Shown here: one piece after another, positions 15,734 through 24,442 of the stretch
Numbering within the stretch: position 1 is the stretch's first letter
How the letters are laid out: every line of letters begins with the position of its first letter
From: Sinorhizobium terangae
GTDB taxonomy: Bacteria > Pseudomonadota > Alphaproteobacteria > Rhizobiales > Rhizobiaceae
Direction of reading: 5' to 3'
Length of the DNA: 64,000 nt
Assembly (NCBI RefSeq): GCF_029714365.1
Contig: NZ_CP121660.1
Location: 310,001-374,000, forward strand
Notes under the pieces: generated by a model
Databases searched by the model: none
Seen by the model: the letters and a program-made list of their open reading frames with translations, nothing else
What the model was told of the DNA's origin: nothing
Program-made: the position numbers and the translations under genes

Positions 15734-17985
15734 TGGGTATTCTCCAGCACGAAATCACCCGCCGCACCGTGATCGCCGGCACCGGAGGCCTCGTCGTCAG
15801 CTTTTCGCTCGGCCGCGCATTTGCCCAGGCGCCCGCGCCAACGCCACCGGCAGCGACGCCACCGGCACCGCCCGCGTCCCTGCCCGGCAGCCTTGACGAC
15901 GATCGTTTCCTCGATTCCTGGATCCGGATCGATCCTGACAATTCGGTCACGGTCTTTACCGGCAAGGCGGAGCTCGGCCAAGGCATCCGCACCGCCCTCC
16001 TGCAGGTTGCTGCCGAGGAACTGGAGATGGACCCCGCGGAGATCACGTTTGTGACGGCCGACACCGGCCGCACGCCAAACGAGGGGTTCACGGCCGGCAG
16101 CCAGTCGATGCAAAACAGCGGTACTGCCATCAGGAACGCCGCAGCGCAGGTGCGCGCGCTGCTTCTGGCGGAAGCCGCCAAGCGCTTCGGGACAGCGCCG
16201 GCGGAACTCAGGGCCGAAAACAAATCGGTGCTGGCAAAGGATGGGAGAAGCGCGACCTATGGCGAGCTTGTTTCGGGCCAGATGCTGCACGTGGAGGCGC
16301 AGCCGCAGTCGGCCTTGAAGCAGCCCGGGACCTTCCGCGTGATGGGCAAGCCGCTTCCGCGCGTCGATATCCCCGCGAAGGTGACGGGCCGGCCTGCCTA
16401 TGTGCATGACCTACGCATGGACGGCATGCTGCACGCGCGAGTCGTGCGGCCCCCGAGCCCGGCAGCGACGCTGACGGAACTTGATCAAGGCGCGGCCGAG
16501 GGAATGCCCGGCGTCGTTTCCGTCGTGCGCGATGGCAACTTCCTCGCCGTCGTCGCCGAGAAAGAGTTCCAGGCGGTGAGCGCCATGCGGGCTCTGGCGG
16601 CGGCAGCGCGGTGGCAGGAACGCGACACGCTTCCCGACCAGACGACCCTGCCGGCTGTCCTTCAAGGGCTTGAGCGCGAGGTAGGTACCGTCGCAGAGGC
16701 GGGTGCGCTATCGTCCAACGGCAAGGTCTTCGAGGCGACCTACACGCGGCCCTACCAGATCCACGGTTCGATCGGCCCGTCCTGTGCGGTGGCGCATATG
16801 AAGGCGGATGGGACACTGGACGTCTGGTCGCACACGCAAGGGGTCTTTCCCGACCGCGGGGCGATCGCCGAGATGCTAGCGATGCCGGAAGAAAAGGTCC
16901 ATGTCATCCACATGGAAGGGTCGGGGTGCTACGGACACAACGGTGCCGACGACGCGGCTGGCGACGCGGCGCTCATCGCCAGCAAAATTCCCGGCAAGCC
17001 GGTGCGCGTTCAGTGGATGCGCGAGCAGGAGCACAGCTGGGAGCCCTATGGCCCTGCGATGCTGATGAAGGTCAGTGCGACACTCGACGGTCAAGGCAAG
17101 ATCGCGAGCTGGGCCTATGATCTTTGGAGCAATACGCACTCCACGCGTCCGGGCGGGGCCGGCGCGTTGCTCGCGGCGCGCCACAAGGCTCAAGCTTTCC
17201 AGCCGGAGCCGGCCGAGCTCAGAATCAGTCCCTCCGGCAATGGCGACCGAAACGCCAATCCGCTCTACGTGATTCCGAACAAGCGTGTGCTCTGGCACTT
17301 CCTGCCCGACATGCCGCTGCGCGTCTCGGCGCTCCGGGCGCTGGGCGGCTATGCCAATGTCTTCGCGATCGAAAGCACGATCGACGAACTGGCGCTGATG
17401 GCCGAAGCCGATCCGGTCGAATTCCGGCTGAGCCACATGGAGGATCCGCGCGCGCGTGCGGTCATAGAACTGGCTGCGGAGCGCTTCGGCTGGGACAAGG
17501 CGCAAATGCCGAGGAATCGCGGACGCGGCTTCGCCTTTGCCCGCTACAAGAATCTCGCCGCCTACCTGGCGGTTGCGATGGAAGCGGAAGTCGAGCCGGA
17601 AACCGGTCGTGTGCGCATCGTCCGCGTCGTATCCGCCATCGACAGCGGCGAAATTGTCAATCCGGACGGTATCCGCAACCAGACGGAGGGCGGCATCCTG
17701 CAATCGATCAGCTGGACGCTCTACGAGGCCGTGGCATTCGACAGGACGAGGATCACCAGCACCGATTGGTCGAGCTATCCGATCCTGCGTTTTGCAAGCG
17801 TCCCGGACAGTGTCGAGGTGCATATCATCGAGCGCCCCCGCGAACCCTTCCTAGGCACCGGCGAGGCCGCCCAGGGACCTGCGGCAGCGGCTGTCGCCAA
17901 CGCGATCAGAAACGCCACCGGCAAGCGTCTCTATGATTTGCCCTTCACCAGAGAGCGAATACGAAACGCCGTTGGACGCGCTTGA
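15733..17985 (+). CDS. Molybdopterin-binding large subunit, xanthine dehydrogenase/IorB family
   Basis: The 750-residue protein begins with a twin-Arg signal (RRTVIAGTGGLVVSFSLG, about residues 11-28, ending in AFAQA), followed by a Pro/Ala linker and the aldehyde oxidase / molybdopterin-binding domains. Motifs include GKAELGQGIRT (about 77-87) and the C-terminal GTGEAAQGPAAAAVANA segment containing the conserved catalytic Glu. It belongs to the single-chain periplasmic Mo hydroxylases such as isoquinoline 1-oxidoreductase beta subunit. With the iron-sulfur and triheme cytochrome subunits it should oxidise an aldehyde or N-heteroaromatic and feed electrons to the respiratory chain. Confidence 0.9.
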   Translation: MGILQHEITRRTVIAGTGGLVVSFSLGRAFAQAPAPTPPAATPPAPPASLPGSLDDDRFLDSWIRIDPDNSVTVFTGKAELGQGIRTALLQVAAEELEMDPAEITFVTADTGRTPNEGFTAGSQSMQNSGTAIRNAAAQVRALLLAEAAKRFGTAPAELRAENKSVLAKDGRSATYGELVSGQMLHVEAQPQSALKQPGTFRVMGKPLPRVDIPAKVTGRPAYVHDLRMDGMLHARVVRPPSPAATLTELDQGAAEGMPGVVSVVRDGNFLAVVAEKEFQAVSAMRALAAAARWQERDTLPDQTTLPAVLQGLEREVGTVAEAGALSSNGKVFEATYTRPYQIHGSIGPSCAVAHMKADGTLDVWSHTQGVFPDRGAIAEMLAMPEEKVHVIHMEGSGCYGHNGADDAAGDAALIASKIPGKPVRVQWMREQEHSWEPYGPAMLMKVSATLDGQGKIASWAYDLWSNTHSTRPGGAGALLAARHKAQAFQPEPAELRISPSGNGDRNANPLYVIPNKRVLWHFLPDMPLRVSALRALGGYANVFAIESTIDELALMAEADPVEFRLSHMEDPRARAVIELAAERFGWDKAQMPRNRGRGFAFARYKNLAAYLAVAMEAEVEPETGRVRIVRVVSAIDSGEIVNPDGIRNQTEGGILQSISWTLYEAVAFDRTRITSTDWSSYPILRFASVPDSVEVHIIERPREPFLGTGEAAQGPAAAAVANAIRNATGKRLYDLPFTRERIRNAVGRA

Positions 17986-17992
17986 TTGATCA

Positions 17993-18048
17993 GGCAATTC
18001 AAAGTGCTGCAGCGATCTTTGCGCGTCCTGGACGCGCGGCGTTGTAAC
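17993..18048. repeat. RIME-like half-element, copy C
   Basis: GCAATTCAAAGTGCTGCAGC followed by the GCGCGTCCTGGACGCGCGGC hairpin lies directly after the Mo-hydroxylase stop codon. It is the second half of the RIME element and could act as a transcript end for the operon. Confidence 0.65.
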
Positions 18049-18222
18049 GCGCGGGTCCGCCCATCACCGCGGCCTTCCGATCTGGCCGAGCAGCCAGTCT
18101 CGAAAGCTCAGTGGACATCCAATAGTTTTACAGGCTCGTGCGTGTATTTCTGTTTAGCCGCCGCGCAACCTTTATGTCAAAGTTCGCGCGACTCTTGAGT
18201 GAACGTCCTGAAAGGAAATGAC

Positions 18223-18927
18223 ATGGGTACAGAGAAGGTCGCGCTGGTTACGGCAGGCGGGAGCGGCATGGGAGCGGAGGCTGCATGCAAGCTCTCGGCC
18301 GATGGCTACAAGGTTGCAGTTCTCTCTTCCTCGGGGAAGGGCGAAGCGCTGGCCAAGGAGCTCGGCGGCGTGGGTGTCACGGGTTCGAACCAGTCGAATG
18401 AAGACCTGAAGCGGCTCGTGGATCTCGCCGTTTCAACGTGGGGCCGCATCGACGTGCTGGTCAACAGCGCCGGTCATGGCCCGCGCGCTCCGATCCTCGA
18501 AATCACCGACGAAGACTGGCACCGAGGGATGGACACGTATCTTCTGAACGTGATCCGGCCGACGCGTTTCGTGACGCCCATAATGCAGAAGCAGAAGTCC
18601 GGCGCGATCATCAATATATCCACGGCATGGGCGTTCGAACCCAGCGCCATGTTTCCGACTTCAGCCGTTTTCCGCGCGGGTCTCGCCGCCTACACCAAGA
18701 TTTTCGCGGACACCTATGCGGGCGAGAATATCCGGATGAACAACGTTCTTCCCGGCTGGATCGACAGCCTGCCCGCGACCGAGGAGCGTCGTGATAGCGT
18801 GCCGATGAAGCGCTATGGAACGAGCGCGGAGATTGCCGCCACCGTTGCATTCCTTGCTTCAGACGGCGCGGCTTATATCACCGGCCAGAACATCCGGGTC
18901 GATGGCGGGCTGACGCGTTCTCTCTAG
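18223..18927 (+). CDS. SDR-fold protein lacking the usual catalytic Tyr-Lys pair
   Basis: The 234-residue Rossmann protein has the cofactor motif TAGGSGMG (residues 10-17) and NSAG (81-84), and the active-site Ser strand (INIST). Where the catalytic YxxxK is expected, before the conserved AGLAAYTK helix, the sequence is SAVFR (147-151), so Tyr and Lys are replaced by Ser and Arg. The ATG at 18223 has AAAGGAAA upstream; a GTG at 18199 is also in frame. The rest of the fold, including the VDGG cofactor end, is intact, suggesting an atypical reductase or a nucleotide-binding protein without standard SDR catalysis. Confidence 0.85.
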   Translation: MGTEKVALVTAGGSGMGAEAACKLSADGYKVAVLSSSGKGEALAKELGGVGVTGSNQSNEDLKRLVDLAVSTWGRIDVLVNSAGHGPRAPILEITDEDWHRGMDTYLLNVIRPTRFVTPIMQKQKSGAIINISTAWAFEPSAMFPTSAVFRAGLAAYTKIFADTYAGENIRMNNVLPGWIDSLPATEERRDSVPMKRYGTSAEIAATVAFLASDGAAYITGQNIRVDGGLTRSL

Positions 18928-18969
18928 GACGGAGCCGGACCAGCGGAGTTAACACCCTCCTCTCTCCCC

Positions 18970-19164
18970 TGCCGGGCATCTCCCCCACAAGGGGGGAGAT
19001 TGGCCAGAAGCAAGGTCCTGGCCGACAGTGAAATCGCAGATGCCGAAGTCTCTCAACTCACCATCGCGCGCATAGGGTCACTAAACGCCGCGCACAGGCG
19101 GTTAGAGCTGAGTGGGACATTGGCCGCTTGCCGATCTCCCCCCTTGTGGGGGAGATGCCCGGCA
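18970..19164. repeat. MITE-like element bounded by perfect 31-bp inverted repeats
   Basis: The left arm (18970-19000, starting TGCCGGGCATCTCCCCCACA) and the right arm (19134-19164) are exact reverse complements over 31 bp. They enclose 133 bp with no open frame. Each arm itself contains a short hairpin (CTCCCCC and GGGGGGAG). Terminal inverted repeats around a short non-coding body are the structure of a non-autonomous mobile element; a large stem acting as terminator after the SDR gene is an alternative. Confidence 0.65.
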
Positions 19165-19439
19165 AGGCCGTGGGGAGTGCCGTTCTCAGGTAGATCAGGA
19201 GGCCTAATCCGTACTCTGTGGTCACGACGACGATTCACTCGGAGCGGGTCTTGCCCAAGCTGAGACCGGCCGTCGCAGCGATCGTTGCACGTGCAATGCA
19301 GCTTTGGCAGAGCACCGACGGTCCCGGGCGCATTCAGCGGAAAAGCGCCCGTCATTCACCTGCCGCCAAGATGGCCGCAGACAGGTGCCGTACCATGGCA
19401 AACTCTTCTCCTTCAGCGATGCGAAATGGAACTGTGTTG

Positions 19440-19461
19440 CTATAATTCACAAAAATTATAG
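19440..19461. promoter_or_regulatory. Candidate LysR-type operator before organosulfur genes
   Basis: CTATAATT and AATTATAG form a perfect 8-bp inverted repeat with a 6-bp spacer, 43 bp upstream of the FMN reductase start. It contains the T-N11-A pattern of LysR-type boxes. CysB/Cbl-type LysR proteins control sulfonate genes in other bacteria, so a similar regulator is inferred; no regulator gene is next to it. Confidence 0.45.
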
Positions 19462-19504
19462 ATTTAGATGATCACATCTGAAACGGCTTCGACGGAGGTC
19501 ACCG

Positions 19505-20062
19505 ATGCCGGAAAAAAGAGTGGTCGGAATCTCGGGTAACATCACGCGCCCGTCCAAAACCCGGACTTTCGTCGATCATATCGTCCATCGGCTTGCACTG
19601 AATGTGGGAGCCGCGGCACAGACATTCGACATCGAGGACTTTGGGCCTTCCCTGCCGCATGCAAGGCGGCTGGATGATCTCGCTCCCGAAGCGCGGTATA
19701 TCGTCAATCAGGCGATTTCGGCCGACGTGCTGGTCGTCGGTTCACCGACGTACAAAGGCAGCTACACCGGGCTGTTCAAGCACTGCTTCGACCTTTTCGA
19801 TCCCTCGTCCCTGCGCGGCAAGCCGGTCATCCTTGCGGCAACCGGCGGCGGCGAGCGTCATTCGCTGATCGTCGAGCACCAGCTGCGTCCACTGTTCGGC
19901 TTCTTTGAAGCGCTCGCAATGCCGACGGCCATCTACACGTCGGACAAGGACTTCGCGGACGGCGCCCTCATTTCGGAAGCGATCCATGCTCGGGTCGGGC
20001 AGGCGGTCGAGGAAGCAACGCGGGTCCTCGGACGCTCCGACCGACGCAGCATCGCCGCTTAG
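19505..20062 (+). CDS. NAD(P)H-dependent FMN reductase (MsuE/SsuE-like)
   Basis: The 185-residue flavodoxin-fold protein has an N-terminal phosphate loop (GISGNITRPSKTRTF, about residues 8-22) and the GSPTYKGSYTGLFKHCFD segment (about 79-96), both typical of NADPH-dependent FMN reductases of the SsuE/MsuE type. It would supply reduced FMN to the monooxygenase encoded 68 bp downstream. The ATG is preceded by CGGAGGTC. Gene order (reductase, monooxygenase, ABC transporter) matches known sulfonate desulfonation operons. Confidence 0.9.
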   Translation: MPEKRVVGISGNITRPSKTRTFVDHIVHRLALNVGAAAQTFDIEDFGPSLPHARRLDDLAPEARYIVNQAISADVLVVGSPTYKGSYTGLFKHCFDLFDPSSLRGKPVILAATGGGERHSLIVEHQLRPLFGFFEALAMPTAIYTSDKDFADGALISEAIHARVGQAVEEATRVLGRSDRRSIAA

Positions 20063-20130
20063 CCGCGAACAAGCATCGTGAAGCAATCACTCGCTCATGG
20101 CCGATCGGCCGAAAACTCTCGGAGGGTTCA

Positions 20131-21480
20131 ATGACCAAAAAGATCAAGCTCGGCGCCTTTCTGCCCGGCGGCGGCCAGCATATTGCCGCCTGGCGACACC
20201 CGGAGGCTCCGGCCGACGGCGCGACAAGTTTCGAGTTTCACAGGAAGCTGGCGCAGACGGCCGAACGCGGCCTGTTCGACGCCTATTTTCTCGCGGACAA
20301 CCTCTCCGTCGGGCTCGGCGGTCGTGAGGGCGGAAACGCCAAGATAGCAGGGTTCGAACCGGTCACGCTGTTTGCCGCACTCGCACCGCTGACGACGCAT
20401 CTCGGCTTCATCGCAACCGCGTCGACCACCTACGAAGAGCCCTATACGCTCGCCCGCAAATTTGCGTCGCTCGACCTTCTGTCCAACGGCCGGGCCGGCT
20501 GGAACGTGGTGACGTCGGCGGGCGACGAGACGGCTCGCAACTTCAACCGGGAAACGCAGCCGGCCCATGCCGAGCGCTATGAGCGCGCTCGCGAGCATGT
20601 CGAAACGGTGAAGGCCCTCTGGGACAGCTGGGAGGACGACGCCTTTATACGTGACAAGACGACCGGCCGCTTCTTCGATGCCGCACGCGTCCACGACGTC
20701 AATCATCGGGGCAAGCATTTCTCTGTGAAAGGGCCGCTCAACGTGCCGCGCCCGATACAGGGCCACCCGGTCGTCGTCCAGGCGGGACAATCCGAAGACG
20801 GACGCAGGCTTGCCGCTGCGACGGCGGAAGTAATCTTCACCGCCCACCAGAATCTCAGTTCTGCCCAGGAGTTCTACCGGGACATCAAGGCGCGTGTCCG
20901 ACGCGCGGGACGCAATCCCGAACACGTGCTGATCATGCCGGGGGTCGCACCCTTTGTCGGCCGCACGGAAGAAGAGGCGCGCAGCAAGTACGAGCGGCTG
21001 AACGATCTCATCGTTCCTGAAGACGGCGTCGCGCTGCTCAACGGATTGACCGGCGGAACGCTCGACCTGACGGGATATCCGCTCGACGGCCCGCTGCCCG
21101 TCAGCCAGGAGACGGAAGGAATGAAGAGCCGCCAGGCGCTGATCCGCAAGATCGCCGACGAGCACGGTTTCACGATACGGCAGCTCTACCAGTGGATCGC
21201 GACAGCGAGAGGTCACTACACCGTCGTCGGCAGCGTCGAGCAGGTTGCCGACCAGCTCGAGGAATGGTTCCGCAACGAAGCCGCGGACGGGTTCAACATC
21301 CTGCCGCCGTGGCTTCCCGGCGCGCTCGACGACTTTGTCGACCTGGTGATTCCCGAACTGCAGCGTCGGGGGCTGTTCCGGACCGCATATGAAGGCCGCA
21401 CGCTTCGCGAAAACCTCGGCCTCCCCAGACCGGAAAATCCGTGGACGCAATCGCGCGGGGCCGTTCAGGCCGCCGAATGA
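20131..21480 (+). CDS. LLM-class FMNH2-dependent monooxygenase, NtaA/SnaA/DszA family
   Basis: The 449-residue protein is a bacterial-luciferase-like TIM barrel of the NtaA/SnaA/SoxA(DszA) group, recognised by the HIAAWRHP start region (about residues 16-23), the FDAYFLADN strand, and LLSNGRAGWNVVTSAGD (about 116-132). The family oxidises sulfones, nitrilotriacetate or similar molecules with O2 and FMNH2 from a separate reductase. ABC transporter genes follow closely. With the FMN reductase upstream and SfnB at 8211, desulfurisation of an organosulfur compound is likely, though the exact substrate is unknown. Confidence 0.9.
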   Translation: MTKKIKLGAFLPGGGQHIAAWRHPEAPADGATSFEFHRKLAQTAERGLFDAYFLADNLSVGLGGREGGNAKIAGFEPVTLFAALAPLTTHLGFIATASTTYEEPYTLARKFASLDLLSNGRAGWNVVTSAGDETARNFNRETQPAHAERYERAREHVETVKALWDSWEDDAFIRDKTTGRFFDAARVHDVNHRGKHFSVKGPLNVPRPIQGHPVVVQAGQSEDGRRLAAATAEVIFTAHQNLSSAQEFYRDIKARVRRAGRNPEHVLIMPGVAPFVGRTEEEARSKYERLNDLIVPEDGVALLNGLTGGTLDLTGYPLDGPLPVSQETEGMKSRQALIRKIADEHGFTIRQLYQWIATARGHYTVVGSVEQVADQLEEWFRNEAADGFNILPPWLPGALDDFVDLVIPELQRRGLFRTAYEGRTLRENLGLPRPENPWTQSRGAVQAAE

Positions 21481-21505
21481 AACGCCAAAGAGGAGGGCCA
21501 AGCAG

Positions 21506-22351
21506 ATGAGCTTGCAAGATGTCGACAGATCAATCCTCGCCAACGGCGGCGCCGGTGGGGCGAAGGCCGAAGAATATCTTCTGCGGGCCAGCGTAAAACT
21601 TCGAAACTGGCTGTCGCGCTACGGACTTCTCGCTGCCTTTCTCGTCTTCTGGCAGGCAGCCAGCAGCAGCGGCTGGATCAATCCGGCCGTTTTCCCGCCG
21701 ATCGACGCGATCCTTTCTGCCCTGTGGAGAGGCGTCTTCGGCGGGGCATTGCTCGACGATATCGCCATCAGCCTTCAACGATCCGGCCTGGCATTCGTGG
21801 CGGCCATGGTCGTGGCGATACCGGTCGGCCTGTTCATGGGGCAGGTGCGCCCGATCGAGCAGGCGCTCGATCCTATCCTTCAGCTTTTCAGGCAGACATC
21901 GGCGCTGGCGCTTTACCCGGTGTTCATCCTGCTGCTCGGGCTCGGCGAGGCATCTAAAGTCTTCGTGATCTTCTGGGCGACTTTGTTCCCGCTCCTCTTG
22001 AACACGATCAGCGGGGTCAAGGAAGTCGATTCGAAGCTGATCGAAATGGCGCGTGTCTACGGAGCGTCCCGCGCAACCGTCTTCCGCCGCGTCGTCCTGC
22101 CCGGAGCCATCCCCTCCATCTTCGTTGGTCTGCGTCTGAGTGCCACGACTGCGCTTCTATTGCTGATCGCCTCCGAGATGATTGGCGCCAACAAGGGGGT
22201 CGGCTTCCAGGTCATGAATGCCCAGTACAACTTTCAGATACCGCTGATGTTCGCGGCGATCTTCATCCTCGCCGGGCTGGGGCTCATCGCCAACTACGCG
22301 CTTGTCTTTGCTCAGCGCCGCCTGTGCCGCTGGAGCGATGTTTCGATCTAA
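21506..22351 (+). CDS. Sulfonate/nitrate/taurine-type ABC transporter permease
   Basis: The 281-residue inner-membrane protein has about six hydrophobic segments and the EAA docking loop (about residues 184-203, with MARVYGASRATVFRRVVLP). This is the SsuC/TauC permease family. The frame is open from 21389, but the ATG at 21506 has GAGGAGGG upstream and gives the usual start. It begins 25 bp after the monooxygenase stop. A palindromic element separates it from the binding-protein gene. Confidence 0.9.
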   Translation: MSLQDVDRSILANGGAGGAKAEEYLLRASVKLRNWLSRYGLLAAFLVFWQAASSSGWINPAVFPPIDAILSALWRGVFGGALLDDIAISLQRSGLAFVAAMVVAIPVGLFMGQVRPIEQALDPILQLFRQTSALALYPVFILLLGLGEASKVFVIFWATLFPLLLNTISGVKEVDSKLIEMARVYGASRATVFRRVVLPGAIPSIFVGLRLSATTALLLLIASEMIGANKGVGFQVMNAQYNFQIPLMFAAIFILAGLGLIANYALVFAQRRLCRWSDVSI

Positions 22352-22435
22352 TGCATGTCGCCCGAAAGTGTGCAGCGGTTTCGGGACAACGACATGCATG
22401 CAAACAAAGACTTAAAGCACGTGCGACGCGCTTCG
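22351..22435. repeat. Inverted intergenic element, left copy
   Basis: This palindrome-rich segment begins ATGCATGTCG and returns CGACATGCAT at 22390-22399, with a TTTCGGGACAACGACATGCA core. A copy in opposite orientation lies at 24443-24522. The two bracket the binding-protein and ATPase genes of the sulfonate transporter. This copy starts exactly where the permease ends. Confidence 0.65.
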
Positions 22436-22468
22436 CCATCAACTTCTCCAACCAGGAAAGACGAACAC

Positions 22469-23458
22469 ATGACCATCTCCATCCGCTCCCTCGGTCTTGG
22501 CACGCTGTTTGCAATCGGCCTCTCCGGCTACGCGGCGGCGCAGTCGCCCGATGAGGTGACCCTGCGCTACCTTGCCAGCCACGGCAGCGTATCGGCGCAC
22601 GAGTTCGCTGCCGAACTCGGCTACTTCGACGGCACGGGCATAAAGCTCGAGAACGTCGGCTATGCGAGCGGCGGTCCGGAGTCGCTCTTCGGGCTCGCAT
22701 CCGGCAGCGTAGACATAGGCTCCGCGGCAACCGCGGCCGTCATCAACTCGATCGCCAGCGGCAACGATTTTGTCGCCGCCTATCCGACCAATGGCATCAA
22801 CGAACAGGTGAAGAGCATCTTCTACGTGCTCGAAGACAGCCCGATCAAATCCATCGAGGATATCGTCGGCAAGACCATTGCGGTGAACACGCTCGGTGCC
22901 CACCTCGACTACGCGGTGCGGGAAGCGCTGCACAGCAAGGGCTTGCCGCAGAATGCCGCCAACCTCGTAGCCGTGCCGGGCCCGCAGCTGGAGCAGACCT
23001 TGCGCTCGAAGCAGGTCGACATCGCGGCTGTCGGATACTGGCAGGCAACGTTCAACGGCCAGATCCTGGACAATGGCGGCGTGCGCGCGATCTTCGATGA
23101 CACCGACGTCCTTGGCGAGATTGCCGGGGGTTTTGCGGTTCTTCGCCGCGACTTCGTCGAGGAACACCCGGAAGCGGCCAGGAATTTTGTCGAACAGTCT
23201 GCCCGCGCGGCCGACTGGTCGAGGGAAAATCCGGAAGAAGCACGGGCGCTGCTTGCAAAAATTCTCGAAAAACGCGGCGAGAATGGCGCACTCGCCAAGC
23301 ACTGGACCGGCTTCGGGCTGCGCCCGGGGGCGCGAGCGACCGAAAGAGATCTGGATTTCTGGATTGGCGTTCTCGAGCGCGAGGGCAGCCTGCCCGAAGG
23401 CAAGTACAAGGCCTCCGATCTTCTACTCCAGAACACCGCCAGCACTGCTGCAAACTGA
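22469..23458 (+). CDS. Periplasmic solute-binding protein, sulfonate/taurine type (SsuA-like)
   Basis: The 329-residue product starts with a Sec signal peptide (MTISIRSLGLGTLFAIGLSG, cleavage near AAAQS, residue 23) and continues as an NMT1/SsuA-type binding protein (LRYLASHGSVSAHEFAAELGYF; GLASGSVDIGSAATAAVINS). It would deliver an organosulfonate-like solute to the permease at 21506. The start is the ATG after AGGAAAG; a longer frame from 22355 would place the repeat element inside the protein and is rejected. Confidence 0.9.
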   Translation: MTISIRSLGLGTLFAIGLSGYAAAQSPDEVTLRYLASHGSVSAHEFAAELGYFDGTGIKLENVGYASGGPESLFGLASGSVDIGSAATAAVINSIASGNDFVAAYPTNGINEQVKSIFYVLEDSPIKSIEDIVGKTIAVNTLGAHLDYAVREALHSKGLPQNAANLVAVPGPQLEQTLRSKQVDIAAVGYWQATFNGQILDNGGVRAIFDDTDVLGEIAGGFAVLRRDFVEEHPEAARNFVEQSARAADWSRENPEEARALLAKILEKRGENGALAKHWTGFGLRPGARATERDLDFWIGVLEREGSLPEGKYKASDLLLQNTASTAAN

Positions 23459-23468
23459 GGGGACAGCC

Positions 23469-24239
23469 ATGGGAGACGTCCAGGCTTTGCGAAAAGGGGG
23501 GATCGCACTGCGCGATCTCTCGAAATCCTTCCAGATCGGCGGCCGTTCGCTCCGGGTTCTCAGGAACATGAATCTGGACATCCGCTCGGGCGAATGCCTT
23601 GCGATCGTCGGGGCCAGCGGATCGGGCAAGACGACATTGCTGCGCATCCTTGCGGGCCTCGAGGCCGCAGATGCCGGCAAGGTGCTCATCGACAACGAGC
23701 CGATCAGCGGCGTTGGCAACGAACGCGCCGTCATATTCCAGGAGCCACGGCTGCTTCCCTGGCAGACGGTGCTCGAAAACGTCGCGTTCGGGCTGGAGGT
23801 GAGGGGCGGCCAGGCTCGTCACGCCAAGGAGCGTGCACGCCATTACATCTCGTTGGTGGGACTGGCCGAATTTGCGGACGCCTACCCCAAGCAGCTCTCG
23901 GGCGGCATGGCGCAAAGGGTCGGCATTGCGCGGGCGCTGACGGTCCAACCGGAGATCCTGCTGCTTGACGAGCCGTTTGGCGCGCTCGATGCGATGACAA
24001 AACTGACGATGCAGGAGGAGTTGGAGCGAATATGGCGGGATGAGAACGTAACGATGGTTCTCGTCACGCACGATCTCGAGGAGGCGGTCTATCTCGCGGA
24101 CCGTGTCCTGGTTCTTCCGAAGAACAAGGACAGCAACCCGAAGATCATCGAGATCGATCTCGCCCGGCCACGCGATCGAAGCGAGACGCGCTTCGTCCAG
24201 TACCGCAAGGATCTGCTCCGCGAGTTCGGGCTGCACTGA
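23469..24239 (+). CDS. Sulfonate-type ABC transporter ATP-binding protein (SsuB-like)
   Basis: The 256-residue ATPase has Walker A (GASGSGKTT), Q-loop (VIFQEPRLLPWQ, with the LLPW signature of nitrate/sulfonate/taurine importers), signature [15 protein letters not shown], Walker B ([12 protein letters not shown]) and switch His (LVTHDLEEAV). It starts at ATG 23469, 11 bp after the binding-protein stop, with a GAGGGG ribosome-binding site. It completes the transporter. Confidence 0.93.
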   Translation: MGDVQALRKGGIALRDLSKSFQIGGRSLRVLRNMNLDIRSGECLAIVGASGSGKTTLLRILAGLEAADAGKVLIDNEPISGVGNERAVIFQEPRLLPWQTVLENVAFGLEVRGGQARHAKERARHYISLVGLAEFADAYPKQLSGGMAQRVGIARALTVQPEILLLDEPFGALDAMTKLTMQEELERIWRDENVTMVLVTHDLEEAVYLADRVLVLPKNKDSNPKIIEIDLARPRDRSETRFVQYRKDLLREFGLH

Positions 24240-24285
24240 GCGAGCCGCTTCCGCGCGCCTCCTTCCATGGGACGTCCATGCCGCC

Positions 24286-24319
24286 TGCGCTTCACAGTTC
24301 GCTGGAACTGTGAAGCGCA
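24286..24319. terminator. Perfect 15-bp hairpin, possible transcript end
   Basis: TGCGCTTCACAGTTC, a GCTG loop, and the exact complementary arm form a 34-bp hairpin 47 bp after the ATPase gene. There is no T-run, so it is a transcript-stabilising or Rho-linked structure, or a repeat element, rather than a classical intrinsic terminator. Confidence 0.45.
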
Positions 24320-24442
24320 CGCTTCAAGGCGATGGATTGCGCCGTGTCTGCGGTGGAAAGTCGGCGCAGTATCGGCCCAAAACCGAGCGGCTCGGGACCG
24401 AAGCCGGATGAACGCGACACGGCTAAAGCGCGTCGCGTTCAA

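Larger units (their letters stand above)
18928..19504. other. Intergenic region with MITE-like element and sulfur-gene promoter
   Basis: About 577 bp. It holds a pair of 31-bp inverted repeats (18970-19164, listed separately) and an AT-rich stretch with an 8-bp perfect inverted repeat directly upstream of the FMN reductase gene. The part at 19205-19430 shows no coding frame that I can support. Confidence 0.6.

Noticed and set aside
24286..24319. Perfect hairpin after the sulfonate ATPase as a phage or plasmid attachment site
   Set aside because: No integrase, tRNA or duplicated core nearby; more likely a transcript-end or repeat structure.
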